A DNA stretch of 64,000 nucleotides, from positions 248,001-312,000 of the forward strand of contig DLHS01000018.1 of NCBI GenBank assembly GCA_002483345.1. The letters run 5' to 3'. Under the pieces are notes generated by a model. It had not been told where the DNA came from and did not search any database. It saw only the letters and a list, made by a program, of their open reading frames with translations. The DNA comes from Bacteroidetes bacterium UBA7662 (GTDB taxonomy: Bacteria; Bacteroidota; Bacteroidia; UBA7662). Below are positions 34,472-42,834 of the stretch, in pieces (the first letter of the stretch is position 1; each line of letters begins with the position of its first letter). A program made the position numbers and the translations under genes.

Positions 34472-36346
34472 ATGGCGTTTTCTCCGGTTTTATTTCGTTT
34501 TACTATTCTATGCAGTCTTCTGACCGCCGGTCTGCTGTTGCCCCATACCGGGTTGGCGCAGATGGGTAATTCGTCCCAGACGGATTCACTGGATGTAGAC
34601 GAAAAGGAACTGCGACTGCGCCGGTATCAGGAAACGTCCTTTTGGTTTGATACCCTCCTGACCCAAAGTCCTGACACCCTCCTGCGCGGCATACAATGGT
34701 ACGACCCGACCCAGCGAAATCTGGGGTTGTTTCAGACCGGCGGCATCTTAGGTAGCTTTGCACGTCCATTTTTGTATGAAACCGGCCCCTATGCTCCCAT
34801 CCGGCTCGGATTCAGGCAGTACGAGCTTTACCAGTTTACAGCCGAACAAAATGAGTACTGGCAGGTATCAAAACCCTTAACGGTGGTGGATTTCCTGACC
34901 GGAGGAACAGTACAGCAACATTTCAGGGTACTGCATACACAGAATATAGGAGAAAATTTTAACCTCGGTGCCGAATACAGGCTGTTATCATCGGAAGGTT
35001 TTTACGCCAGACAAGCAACCAACAACAAAAGCCTGCGCCTTTTCGGTTCTTTTGTTTTGCCGGGAAATCGATATGCTGCTTACATCAACTACCTCACGAA
35101 CAATCAGTTGGATGAACAAAGCGGCGGTATTACCAGCGGCACCTTGTTCGACACAACAGTTGCCTTTAACCCGCTCAGCGTACCGGTAAACCTGCGTCTG
35201 GCAAGCTCGAGGCACAATACCCGGACATTTCAGCTTACCAGCTACTACCGCCTCACCGGCAACGATAGTAGTTTCTCGGGCTTAACAGCATTTCACCGCT
35301 TTCGTTTCGACCGGGAATATTATCGTTACGAGGATGAAAGCCTGCTCAATGCCGGCAGCTTTTATCCGGCAATTTACCGCGACAGCAGTATTACATTTGA
35401 TACAGTTGGTATCGAAAGTTTCAGCCACAGCCTCGGTCTTCGTCGGGAGGCCCCTTTCGCGGGTTTACAGTGGGAACTGGCCGCCCATATACAGCATGGG
35501 GTTTCAGACCTGGGTTTTGGCCGCGAAAACTTTGTCTTAGCCAGGTTCACCGGGGATGTGCGCTATCGGCTGGCTGAACAGTGGGATAATACGCTCCGTG
35601 TAGATGTGAGTCCCTACCACAGTACACAAAGCAGCAGTTACGCCGCTTTTTTCAAAAGCAAGTATCAATTCCGTAAGATAAGTCTGTCGTTTGAATTGGA
35701 TAGTCGTTTACAAAATCCCGACCTGGTCAGTTTGCGATACAATACCAACCACCACCGCTGGAGCCAGGCGTTTGGCAGTATAGGCCAGCACAGTGCCGGG
35801 TTACGTTTGGAGATGCCGGTTTTATGGGCACAGATCAGGGGGCATCAGCTCAACAACGGTATCTTTTACCAGGCAAATGGCCAGCCTTTTCAGTTTGCCG
35901 GAGATATCAGGGTACTCCAGTTGGGTTTGGGTGCCCGGCTGAAATTCTGGAAGATGCACCTGGAACTCAACCACTGGCGGCAGTTCAATGATGCTACCTA
36001 TTTGCGTATGCCTGCGTTTGCCAGTCATGATGTGTTATACTTCGAAAACCGTTTTAAGGCAGGTTGGGTTATTCAGCTTGGGGCAGATATCAGATTCAAC
36101 AGCAGCTATACCGCCAATGCTTTTCGTCCCGAAACGGGTCAGTTTGTACTACAGGACAGCCTGAGCATCGGAAACTACCCGGTTATTGACCTATTTGGGG
36201 CTATCAAGGTTAAACGCACCCGTCTTTTTGTCCGTTTTGAGCATGCCAACCAGGGTTTCCCACGGCCGAATGTCTTTGCAACACCCCTGCATCCGCTGTA
36301 TGGCCGGGCCTTTCGTTTCGGGCTGAGTTGGGCGTTTTATAATTAG
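34472..36346 (+). CDS. Putative outer membrane porin (Porin_10-like)
   Basis: A 624-residue protein with a signal peptide (about 1-28, ending GLAQ) and a long C-terminal beta-barrel pattern ending 'YGRAFRFGLSWAFYN', with a terminal aromatic residue. The N-terminal segment 'TLLRGIQWYDPTQRNLG' resembles the Bacteroidota 'putative porin' family. Function as a channel is inferred. Confidence 0.82.
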   Translation: MAFSPVLFRFTILCSLLTAGLLLPHTGLAQMGNSSQTDSLDVDEKELRLRRYQETSFWFDTLLTQSPDTLLRGIQWYDPTQRNLGLFQTGGILGSFARPFLYETGPYAPIRLGFRQYELYQFTAEQNEYWQVSKPLTVVDFLTGGTVQQHFRVLHTQNIGENFNLGAEYRLLSSEGFYARQATNNKSLRLFGSFVLPGNRYAAYINYLTNNQLDEQSGGITSGTLFDTTVAFNPLSVPVNLRLASSRHNTRTFQLTSYYRLTGNDSSFSGLTAFHRFRFDREYYRYEDESLLNAGSFYPAIYRDSSITFDTVGIESFSHSLGLRREAPFAGLQWELAAHIQHGVSDLGFGRENFVLARFTGDVRYRLAEQWDNTLRVDVSPYHSTQSSSYAAFFKSKYQFRKISLSFELDSRLQNPDLVSLRYNTNHHRWSQAFGSIGQHSAGLRLEMPVLWAQIRGHQLNNGIFYQANGQPFQFAGDIRVLQLGLGARLKFWKMHLELNHWRQFNDATYLRMPAFASHDVLYFENRFKAGWVIQLGADIRFNSSYTANAFRPETGQFVLQDSLSIGNYPVIDLFGAIKVKRTRLFVRFEHANQGFPRPNVFATPLHPLYGRAFRFGLSWAFYN

Positions 36347-36497
36347 ACATTGAGATTTCGAGAGGCGAGAGGCGAGACTTTTTTTGCCGCTTGCGGCATG
36401 TAGCTTTTACTGAACCGTGCAGCCATGGACGATGGACTGCTGACCATTGACAGCCCCGCACATGCGGGGCAAAAAGTCTCGCCTCTCGAAATCTCGC
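36346..36497. repeat. MITE-like element with GAGGCGA terminal inverted repeats
   Basis: The left arm (36352-36384) and right arm (36471-36496) are inverted copies of GAGATTTCGAGAGGCGAGA...CTTTTT; the left arm carries one extra GAGGCGA heptamer. The roughly 85-bp core holds two smaller hairpins (GCCGCTTGCGGC and GCCCCGCACATGCGGGGC at 36453-36470). No ORF. It lies between convergent genes. Confidence 0.75.
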
Positions 36498-36505
36498 TGT
36501 CTACC

Positions 36506-37762
36506 CTACGTTTTTTGTTTCTTTTTCTTAGCTGCCGGAAACAGAATATTATTCAGAATCAACCGGTAGCCTGGGCTGTTGGGGTGTAGGTTTAAATCGG
36601 TAGGCGGCTCCCCTACCATGTGCTGGTAATCTTCCGGATCGTGCCCCCCGTAAAACGTCCAGGTACCCTTGCCGTTTTCACCATGAATGTAACGGGCTTC
36701 TCCCAGCGCTTTGCTCTCTCCCATGATCAGCACATTGGATTTGACTGTTTCTTTCCTGAAGGCGGTGGTTTGCCCCATAAACCCTTTGATTACCTGGGTG
36801 TGGTTCTGGCAAAGCATGGTAGGCACCGGATCCCATTTGGCAGAAAACTCGAATAGGCTGAAAAGATCGTTTTGTTCTGTCACAAAGCCCCGGCTTTGGG
36901 TGGCATCGATGTCGGAATATTCGTATTCGAAGGGGTTACGGGTTAGTTTAAACTGCTGAAAGGCGAATGTTTTGTTGAAATCAAGCTTTTGCTGTGCCTG
37001 CGGATCGACAGGGTCGCCATCGTACATGCTTTCGCAGATATCGACCCCTTCGGCCGACAAGGCGATGTCGTAAGTGTCAGTCGCAGAGCACATGGCGAAG
37101 AGAAAACCGCCACCGGTAACAAAATCCCTGATGCGGTGTACGACCGCCAGTTTGAGCTGCGAGACTTTGCTGAAGCCATACCGACCGGCTGTTTCGTTGT
37201 TCTCCCTCACTTCTGCCTGATACCAGGGTGCGTCTTTAAAGGAAGCATAAAAGCGGCCGAACTGGCCGGTGAAATCTTCGTGGTGGAGGTGCAGCCAGTC
37301 GTAGAGCGGCAGTTTGCCATCCATTACCTCATCATCGAAAATTACCTCGTAGGGTATCTCCGCATAGGTAAGGGCCAGGGTAACGGCATCGTCCCAGGGC
37401 TGTTTGGTTTTGGGAGAATAAACCGCGATTTTAGGCGCCTTCTCCAGTTTTACCAGGTCCATATTCACCTCCGGATCCGAGATCTGGGCTACAATTCCCT
37501 GATAACGCACATCAGGTATCACCTCAAAACTTACTCCTCTGATGCGGCATTCCTGTTCAAGCGTTACCGTATGGGCCATCGAAAAGCTGCCTCCCCGGTA
37601 ATTCAGCAACCAGTTAACCTCCAGTTCTCTTTCCAGGCACCAATAGGCGATGCCATAGGCCTTGAGGTGGTTTTTCTGTACCTGATCCATGGGGATAAGC
37701 AACTGCGCGGCAGAAGCCGACCATGACCAGCATGTAAGCAGCACAAAGAATAGAAAACGCAT
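36506..37762 (-). CDS. Exported protein of the Bacteroidota family labelled 'asparagine synthetase B'
   Basis: A 418-residue protein with a signal peptide (about 1-18, ending ASAAQ) and 'LLIPMDQVQKNHLKAYGIAY' at the mature N-terminus. The sequence shows no glutaminase Cys at residue 2 and no ATP-pyrophosphatase SGGxDS motif, so it is not a true asparagine synthetase. 'LFAMCSATDTYDIAL' resembles a class I amidotransferase-like nucleophile elbow. The basic tail (AAKKKKQKT) is odd for an exported protein. Function unknown. Confidence 0.65.
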   Translation of the reverse strand: MRFLFFVLLTCWSWSASAAQLLIPMDQVQKNHLKAYGIAYWCLERELEVNWLLNYRGGSFSMAHTVTLEQECRIRGVSFEVIPDVRYQGIVAQISDPEVNMDLVKLEKAPKIAVYSPKTKQPWDDAVTLALTYAEIPYEVIFDDEVMDGKLPLYDWLHLHHEDFTGQFGRFYASFKDAPWYQAEVRENNETAGRYGFSKVSQLKLAVVHRIRDFVTGGGFLFAMCSATDTYDIALSAEGVDICESMYDGDPVDPQAQQKLDFNKTFAFQQFKLTRNPFEYEYSDIDATQSRGFVTEQNDLFSLFEFSAKWDPVPTMLCQNHTQVIKGFMGQTTAFRKETVKSNVLIMGESKALGEARYIHGENGKGTWTFYGGHDPEDYQHMVGEPPTDLNLHPNSPGYRLILNNILFPAAKKKKQKT

Positions 37763-37824
37763 AAGACGAAGATAACGTAAAACGGCCGAAGGGCGTATGA
37801 AAGCACTTTCCTATCTTTATCGAT

Positions 37825-38934
37825 ATGAGCCAGCTGCGTACCCGTTTCCGCTACAACAAAGCCAAAATAGGCGCTAAACCCGGCACCATTCTCATCCCCC
37901 AGGATGCGCAGGAAACCCGGATTTTTGTACATGCCCACCAACCCGATTATCACCTCGAAGAACAGGATGTCAGTTTTGAACGGGTAGATGAAATTGTAGC
38001 CTTGCATCAGGAACATACTATCTGGATAGACATCCGGGGTGTAAAAAACCCGCATCTCTACGAATGGCTGGCAGATAAATTTGAGATTCATCCCCTTGAA
38101 CTCGAAGACATCGGCAGTCAGCAACAGCCTAAGGTTGAGTACAATTTCGGGCATCTGTATGCCATCAGCAGGATGTTGTATAGCCCCAACGGCAAAATAC
38201 TCTACAACGAACAGCTTAGTATATTCCTCTGCGGATCGGTGCTCATCACCATCCAACACACTTACGACGATATCCTGGAACCTGTTCGTGAACGCATCCG
38301 CGACGCCAGCATGCCGATGAGAAAACGTAAATCTGAATACCTTGTTTATGCCATTTTTGATGCTGTGGTAGATAATTATTTTTCTGTGGTCAGCGACCTC
38401 GGCCAGCACCTGGATACACTTGAAGACCAATTGCTGGCCAACGCACAGCGCAAGCACCGCAACCAGATACTGGAACTTAAACATGAATTGATGGACATCC
38501 GGCGGATTGTATGGCCTGAGCGGGAAAAAATAAACAACCTCATCCGCCACGACCACCTGAACCACCAGGACAATCTCGAAATCTACCTCCGTGATTTATA
38601 CGACCACGTAAGCAGTCTGATGGACCTCGTAGAAAGTTACCGGGAAGTAGCCTCCAACCTCATGGATCTGTACATGGCCAACGTGAGCAACCGCATGAAT
38701 GAGATTATGAAGGTGCTTACCATGTTATCGGCCATTTTCATCCCTTTAAGTTTTGTGGCCGGTTTGTACGGTATGAATTTCGCGCGCCAGGCTGAAGACG
38801 GCAGTCCGCTTCCCTGGAATATGCCGGAGTTATACAGTCCCCTGGGATATGTGGCCGTGCTGATTTTCATGTTTCTGACAGCCGTTGGTTTACTGGTATT
38901 GTTCTGGAAACGGGGGTGGTTTAAGAAGTGGTGA
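37825..38934 (+). CDS. corA: CorA-type magnesium/cobalt transporter
   Basis: A 369-residue protein: cytoplasmic funnel domain with long helices, then two C-terminal membrane segments (about 297-316 and 341-361) with the selectivity motif GMN at 316-318 in 'YGMNF', and a basic tail. It moves Mg2+ down its gradient through a pentamer. The gene is divergent from the 36506 gene. Confidence 0.94.
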   Translation: MSQLRTRFRYNKAKIGAKPGTILIPQDAQETRIFVHAHQPDYHLEEQDVSFERVDEIVALHQEHTIWIDIRGVKNPHLYEWLADKFEIHPLELEDIGSQQQPKVEYNFGHLYAISRMLYSPNGKILYNEQLSIFLCGSVLITIQHTYDDILEPVRERIRDASMPMRKRKSEYLVYAIFDAVVDNYFSVVSDLGQHLDTLEDQLLANAQRKHRNQILELKHELMDIRRIVWPEREKINNLIRHDHLNHQDNLEIYLRDLYDHVSSLMDLVESYREVASNLMDLYMANVSNRMNEIMKVLTMLSAIFIPLSFVAGLYGMNFARQAEDGSPLPWNMPELYSPLGYVAVLIFMFLTAVGLLVLFWKRGWFKKW

Positions 38935-38975
38935 GGGGTTGGTATGATGGATGATGGGGGCGTTGTTGATTGGGG

Positions 38976-39055
38976 AACCGATTGTTGACGGGGAAAAATT
39001 TTATAGGGACGGTCGCGACCGTCCCTATAAAATTTTTCCCCGTCAACAATCGGTT
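38976..39055. repeat. 80-bp perfect palindrome (REP-like) upstream of the RAYT gene
   Basis: The two 40-bp halves are exact reverse complements with no loop; the centre is GGTCGCGACC at 39011-39020, flanked by TATAGGGAC/GTCCCTATA. It lies 87 bp upstream of a REP-associated tyrosine transposase gene and after corA. Transcribed, it would form a very long hairpin. It is the likely substrate or product of the transposase. Confidence 0.9.
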
Positions 39056-39141
39056 TTCATTAATCACGCATCTTTTGTTTCAAATGAATCATACCGGTAA
39101 TTCATTGCGTTTTCTTCTTCTTATTTGCAGGAAAAAATCGA

Positions 39142-39624
39142 ATGGAAAAGCGAAGAAAACGAATGCGTCACCCTGGCTTCGATTATGCTGCCGATAGCTT
39201 TTATTTTATTACCAGTTGTGTAAATGGCCGAATACCCTATTTAGGCACTGTTGAGTCGGGCTGTCTCCATTTGAACCATTACGGACAAATTGCTGATGCA
39301 TATTGGACATGGCTTGAAGAGCAATATGGTTATTTACAGGTGCATGCTCATATCACCATGCCCGACCATATTCATGCATTGGTTGAAATAAACAGGCGAC
39401 TTATTGGTTCTGATGATAAAAAAATAAAACCTGTTCCGGAGTGGGTAGGTGCATATAAAACCTCGACAAGCAAGGCTATTCATCTGGCTGGAGGGAACGA
39501 CTTTCAATGGCAGCGTTCCTACTACCTCCGTGTAATATTTGGTATAAAAGCTATCCGAAATGTTATGCAATATATTTACGATAATCCGAAGAATTGGTCT
39601 GACAAACAGGTTTTTCCCGCCTGA
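39142..39624 (+). CDS. REP-associated tyrosine transposase (RAYT, Y1 HUH nuclease)
   Basis: A 160-residue TnpA-REP-like protein: 'YFITSCVNGR' at the start, the HUH metal motif H76-I-H78 in 'HITMPDHIHALVEI', 'GAYKTSTSKAI', and the C-terminal 'WQRSYYLRVI...YIYDNPKNW', with Y127/Y128 as candidate nucleophiles. Family members usually have Y-x-H at that site; here the His position is Arg. RAYTs cut and spread REP hairpins rather than move as IS elements. An earlier in-frame start is not needed; this ATG gives normal length. Confidence 0.88.
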   Translation: MEKRRKRMRHPGFDYAADSFYFITSCVNGRIPYLGTVESGCLHLNHYGQIADAYWTWLEEQYGYLQVHAHITMPDHIHALVEINRRLIGSDDKKIKPVPEWVGAYKTSTSKAIHLAGGNDFQWQRSYYLRVIFGIKAIRNVMQYIYDNPKNWSDKQVFPA

Positions 39625-39661
39625 AATTTTCGCCGTGAATGATCAAGAGCCAAAAAAAATA

Positions 39662-39689
39662 AACCCTGCTATCTCACGACTGCAGGGTT
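39662..39689 (-). terminator. Terminator of the PspC gene
   Basis: On the minus strand AACCCTGC/GCAGGGTT (8 bp, 12-nt loop) is followed by TATTTTTTTT. It lies 62 nt after the PspC gene stop codon. Confidence 0.8.
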
Positions 39690-39751
39690 CCTAAAGCGAA
39701 ATCTGATCTATGTACTATCCTGCGTAGGCAGGGTCTAGTTGGGTTGGGGGT

Positions 39752-41563
39752 TTAGAGTACCGCCGGTGCTGTGGCCGGTGTATCCGGTTCCTGCGGTAAC
39801 CTTTCTTCTTCTTCTTCTGCCGGCCGGGGTTTACAGCTCAGGCATTTCAGCCCTTCATCGGTGAGGATGAATACCTCTTCCGGTCCAAGGAGGATTTCAT
39901 CATAGTTGAGGATTTCATTGTCCCAGTAATAGCGGTTATCGATGCGAACGGGTCTGTTTTTGGGAATCAATATCTCCAGTTCTATATGCTGACCACGGAA
40001 CCTGGCGCCGGGTTTGAAATCAATGCCTCTTCCGAACAACCAGATGCTGTCTGTTCGCTCAATGTCATATTCAATCATCGTAGCATGCTGGCGGGCAATT
40101 TCAGCAGATGAACCCCTGGCCTCGAATATTTTCCGGATTACTACACTGGTATCATCGGTATTGGCCTTCCATTCGGTGTGTATCCAGTCGTAGCGGTCGT
40201 TTTCATCTTCTTCCATCGGCCGGAAAGTAGGCACTTCGCCTTTCCTGAGGCCGAATACCAGCTCCTGAGTCACACGACCCTCCCGCTGAAATTCGCTGGC
40301 GGTGCGTACCCCCATAAAAAAGGCAATTAGCAGGGCCACCGCCCAGATGCCCGCTCCGGTTATAATAACAGGACGTCTGAATAACTTACGGTTCAGCAGC
40401 AGGCGTACACCGAGATACAGGAGAAGTAAAAACGGTATCACCACGAGTATGAACGACAACAGCATGATCAGCACATCAGAACCCACGGAACCACTTAAGG
40501 CCTCGAGCGGAATCGGGATTTCATCTGTTTCAAGATGGCCGGTAAAATGGGCAATGGCGACTGTCAGTGCCGCAGCGGTTCCGAACAGGACAACTGTACT
40601 CAGAAAGATGAAAAACACCCCTCCTACTATCCGGAATATACCAGCCAGGCTGTTTACCACCACGCCGATAGCACTGGCAATCAACCGCAGCAAATCGACC
40701 GGCAAAGACAATAAACGCGCCATGAGACCTTTGTCCTTTTCTTCCTCGCGGGGGTTTTTAGCATCTTTCATATTGGCCAGATTAGCTTCCTGACCACGCA
40801 TTTCAACCTTTTGCGCCAGGGTACGGGCTTGCGGCATGGCAATCCACAGCAGCAGGTAGGCCAGGATACCGAAGCCTCCCCAGACAGTAGCAATGATAAA
40901 GAGCAAGCGTACGGCCAGCGGATCAATGTTCAGATAAGCCGCAATTCCGGCAGATACCCCTCCCAATACCTTTTCATCCGCATCCCGGTACAGGCGTGCA
41001 TTTTTACGAAGTTTTTCTTTGTCCAGCGGCTTGCCTACGAAGGTCTCGTCTGATTCAGGCACAGCTATCCAGAGTACCAGGTACAGTATGAGCCCGAAAC
41101 CGGCCAAAAAGATAGTGCTCAGGATAAAGAGCAGGCGGACCAGGCTCACATCTACCTGCAGATAAACAGCCAGTCCGTTGGCTACACCTGCCAAAATGCG
41201 GTTGTAGGTGGTGCGGAACAAGCGCGCCGGACGGTGGGGGTGTTGGTCATAGGCTGTATCAGGAGCTTCCCTGCCTTCGGTCTGTTCATCGGCTTCGAAA
41301 GCTTCGAAATCGTTCACAGTACCCATTTCAGCAATCAGCTGCTCCACATCGGCCGCGTACAATACCTGCCGGTTGTCGGCATCAAGGGCCAGACGGAATT
41401 TTTCAGCGATGCGGGCTTCGATTTCGCTTACAATCTCCAGACCATCGGCCTGGCGACCGAAATAGGTTTTAACGGCGTCGAGATACTGTTTCAGCAGGGC
41501 GTAGCCGTCCTCCTCGATGGTAAATACCATTCCGTTGAGGTTAAAAGTGACGGTTTTATTCAT
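39752..41563 (-). CDS. Double PspC-domain membrane protein
   Basis: A 603-residue protein starting MNKTVTFNLNGMVFTIEEDG. An N-terminal cytoplasmic domain (about 1-95) is followed by two PspC domains with their membrane helices (about 115-170 and 190-245), three or more further membrane segments, and a long C-terminal hydrophilic domain ending near CLSCKP. It overlaps the padR stop codon by 8 nt. PadR-PspC pairs are common in Bacteroidota and probably form an envelope-stress unit; the signal is unknown. Confidence 0.87.
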   Translation of the reverse strand: MNKTVTFNLNGMVFTIEEDGYALLKQYLDAVKTYFGRQADGLEIVSEIEARIAEKFRLALDADNRQVLYAADVEQLIAEMGTVNDFEAFEADEQTEGREAPDTAYDQHPHRPARLFRTTYNRILAGVANGLAVYLQVDVSLVRLLFILSTIFLAGFGLILYLVLWIAVPESDETFVGKPLDKEKLRKNARLYRDADEKVLGGVSAGIAAYLNIDPLAVRLLFIIATVWGGFGILAYLLLWIAMPQARTLAQKVEMRGQEANLANMKDAKNPREEEKDKGLMARLLSLPVDLLRLIASAIGVVVNSLAGIFRIVGGVFFIFLSTVVLFGTAAALTVAIAHFTGHLETDEIPIPLEALSGSVGSDVLIMLLSFILVVIPFLLLLYLGVRLLLNRKLFRRPVIITGAGIWAVALLIAFFMGVRTASEFQREGRVTQELVFGLRKGEVPTFRPMEEDENDRYDWIHTEWKANTDDTSVVIRKIFEARGSSAEIARQHATMIEYDIERTDSIWLFGRGIDFKPGARFRGQHIELEILIPKNRPVRIDNRYYWDNEILNYDEILLGPEEVFILTDEGLKCLSCKPRPAEEEEERLPQEPDTPATAPAVL

Positions 41564-41906
41564 GGCCGGTAGATTTTTTCGTATTGGCAATAATGTGGTT
41601 AATCGAGTCACTCAGCTCCTTCCAGGTAGCATCGAGTGCTGCCAGAAAGGACGTACCAGCCTCGGTGAGGCGGTAGTATTTGCGGGGCGGGCCGGCCGAC
41701 GATTCTTTCCAGGTATAATCGAGATAACCCGATTTCTGGAGCCGGTTGAGCAAGGGATAAAGGGTACCCTCCACCACGATAAAGCGGGCCTCTTTCAGCT
41801 CGTCAATCAGGTCGGATGTGTACACCTCCCCGCGGGAGATCACCAGGAGTATGCAGTACTCCAGGGTGCCCTTGCGCATTTGGGTGGATGTGTTTTCAGT
41901 TTGCAT
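41556..41906 (-). CDS. PadR family transcriptional regulator
   Basis: A 116-residue winged-helix protein: 'MRKGTLEYCILLVISRGEVY' and 'VVEGTLYPLLNRLQKSGYLDY' with 'GPPRKYYRLTEAG' as the wing. PadR proteins are dimeric repressors that often control the adjacent membrane protein gene. Its stop codon overlaps the start of the PspC gene, so it probably autoregulates the pair. Confidence 0.93.
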   Translation of the reverse strand: MQTENTSTQMRKGTLEYCILLVISRGEVYTSDLIDELKEARFIVVEGTLYPLLNRLQKSGYLDYTWKESSAGPPRKYYRLTEAGTSFLAALDATWKELSDSINHIIANTKKSTGHE

Positions 41907-41928
41907 GGCTTACTTGCTATGTATGGTA

Positions 41929-41958
41929 CAAAGGTATAACAGCTACTTGTTTATGCAA
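41929..41958 (-). promoter_or_regulatory. Promoter of padR-pspC
   Basis: On the minus strand TTG, 19 bp, TACCTTTG; the -7 element ends 22 nt before the padR ATG. The region around it (TACATAGCAAGTA) may hold the PadR operator, but no clean palindrome is evident. Confidence 0.7.
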
Positions 41959-41996
41959 GGTACTATATGTAAAAATTTGTTAATTATGTGAAATAT

Positions 41997-42110
41997 GGCG
42001 TTTAGACATCGGGAGGGCGAGATACGAGAAGCGTGTCTTGGCCCCGCAGGTGCGGGCGGTCGATGGACCATTGACCGCGGACAATTGGCTATGGACCATC
42101 GCCCGCCGAA
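41997..42110. repeat. Degenerate copy of the GAGGCGA element
   Basis: Starts TTTAGACATCGGGAGGGCGAGA, followed by GTGTCTTGGCCCCGCAGGTGCGGG and a run of GGACCATTGACC-like words. The order matches the 36346 element (arm, then GC hairpin, then GGAC/CCATTGAC words) but with many changes. It fills most of the padR-dtxR intergenic region. Confidence 0.55.
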
Positions 42111-42127
42111 GGCCAGCAATATTTCGC

Positions 42128-42158
42128 TTTGATTGCGTTGGTGTGTGCTTTAGTTTTG
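42128..42158 (+). promoter_or_regulatory. Promoter of the dtxR-like gene
   Basis: TTTG at 42128-42131, 19 bp, TAGTTTTG at 42151-42158: an excellent consensus match. The -7 element ends only 4 nt before the ATG at 42163, so transcription should start at or within 1-2 nt of the start codon. Confidence 0.75.
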
Positions 42159-42162
42159 CCGG

Positions 42163-42834
42163 ATGCACGCCCGCCTGAGCAGTACGGAAGAGAATTATCT
42201 CAAAGCTATCTATAAGCTTACCGAGCACGATGTGCAGGGAGCCAGCACCAATGCCATTGCTGATCAGCTTCAGACCAGGGCTGCCTCGGTAACCGATATG
42301 CTTAAAAAACTGGCTGCCAAGCTGCTGGTAGATTATAAAAAGTATCAGGGAGTTACCTTAACTGAACAAGGCAGGCTCACCGCGCTCTCTATCATACGCC
42401 GGCACCGCCTGTGGGAAGTGTTTCTGGTCCAGAAGCTTCATTTCGGCTGGGATGAGATTCACGACATCGCGGAAGAGCTGGAACATGTCAGCGAACCCAA
42501 ACTTATCCAACGCCTCGACGATTTTCTGGGCAACCCCACTGCCGATCCACATGGTGACCTCATTCCGAGTGCCCACGGGGAACTACCGGAAACCGACCAG
42601 ATACTGCTGAACAGGCTTCAGGTAGGCGACAGCGGCATGATCATCGCTGTGTTTGAACACGATCCGAAATTTTTGCAGTATCTTGATGAAGTAAACCTGA
42701 ATCTCGGCAAACAGATTGGCGTCGTGAAGCGCGTAGATTTTGATGACTCAATGACCATTCGTTTTGCCGACGGCCGGGAACTCGTCGTATCTAAACTGGT
42801 GAGCAGCAGTATATTTGTTCAAAAGCATGCATGA
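42163..42834 (+). CDS. DtxR/MntR family metal-dependent repressor
   Basis: A 223-residue protein: winged helix 'STEENYLKAIYKLTEHD...TNAIADQL', dimerisation domain with 'RRHRLWEVFLVQKLHFGWDEIHDIAEELEHV' (metal ligands among E and H), and a C-terminal SH3-like FeoA domain (about 150-223). It should sense Fe2+ or Mn2+; which metal is not decidable here. No metal transporter gene is adjacent. It overlaps the thioesterase gene by 4 nt (ATGA). Confidence 0.92.
   Translation: MHARLSSTEENYLKAIYKLTEHDVQGASTNAIADQLQTRAASVTDMLKKLAAKLLVDYKKYQGVTLTEQGRLTALSIIRRHRLWEVFLVQKLHFGWDEIHDIAEELEHVSEPKLIQRLDDFLGNPTADPHGDLIPSAHGELPETDQILLNRLQVGDSGMIIAVFEHDPKFLQYLDEVNLNLGKQIGVVKRVDFDDSMTIRFADGRELVVSKLVSSSIFVQKHA

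Noticed and set aside
36506..37762. Calling the gene a true asparagine synthetase (asnB)
   Set aside because: Signal peptide present, and both catalytic motifs of AsnB are missing.
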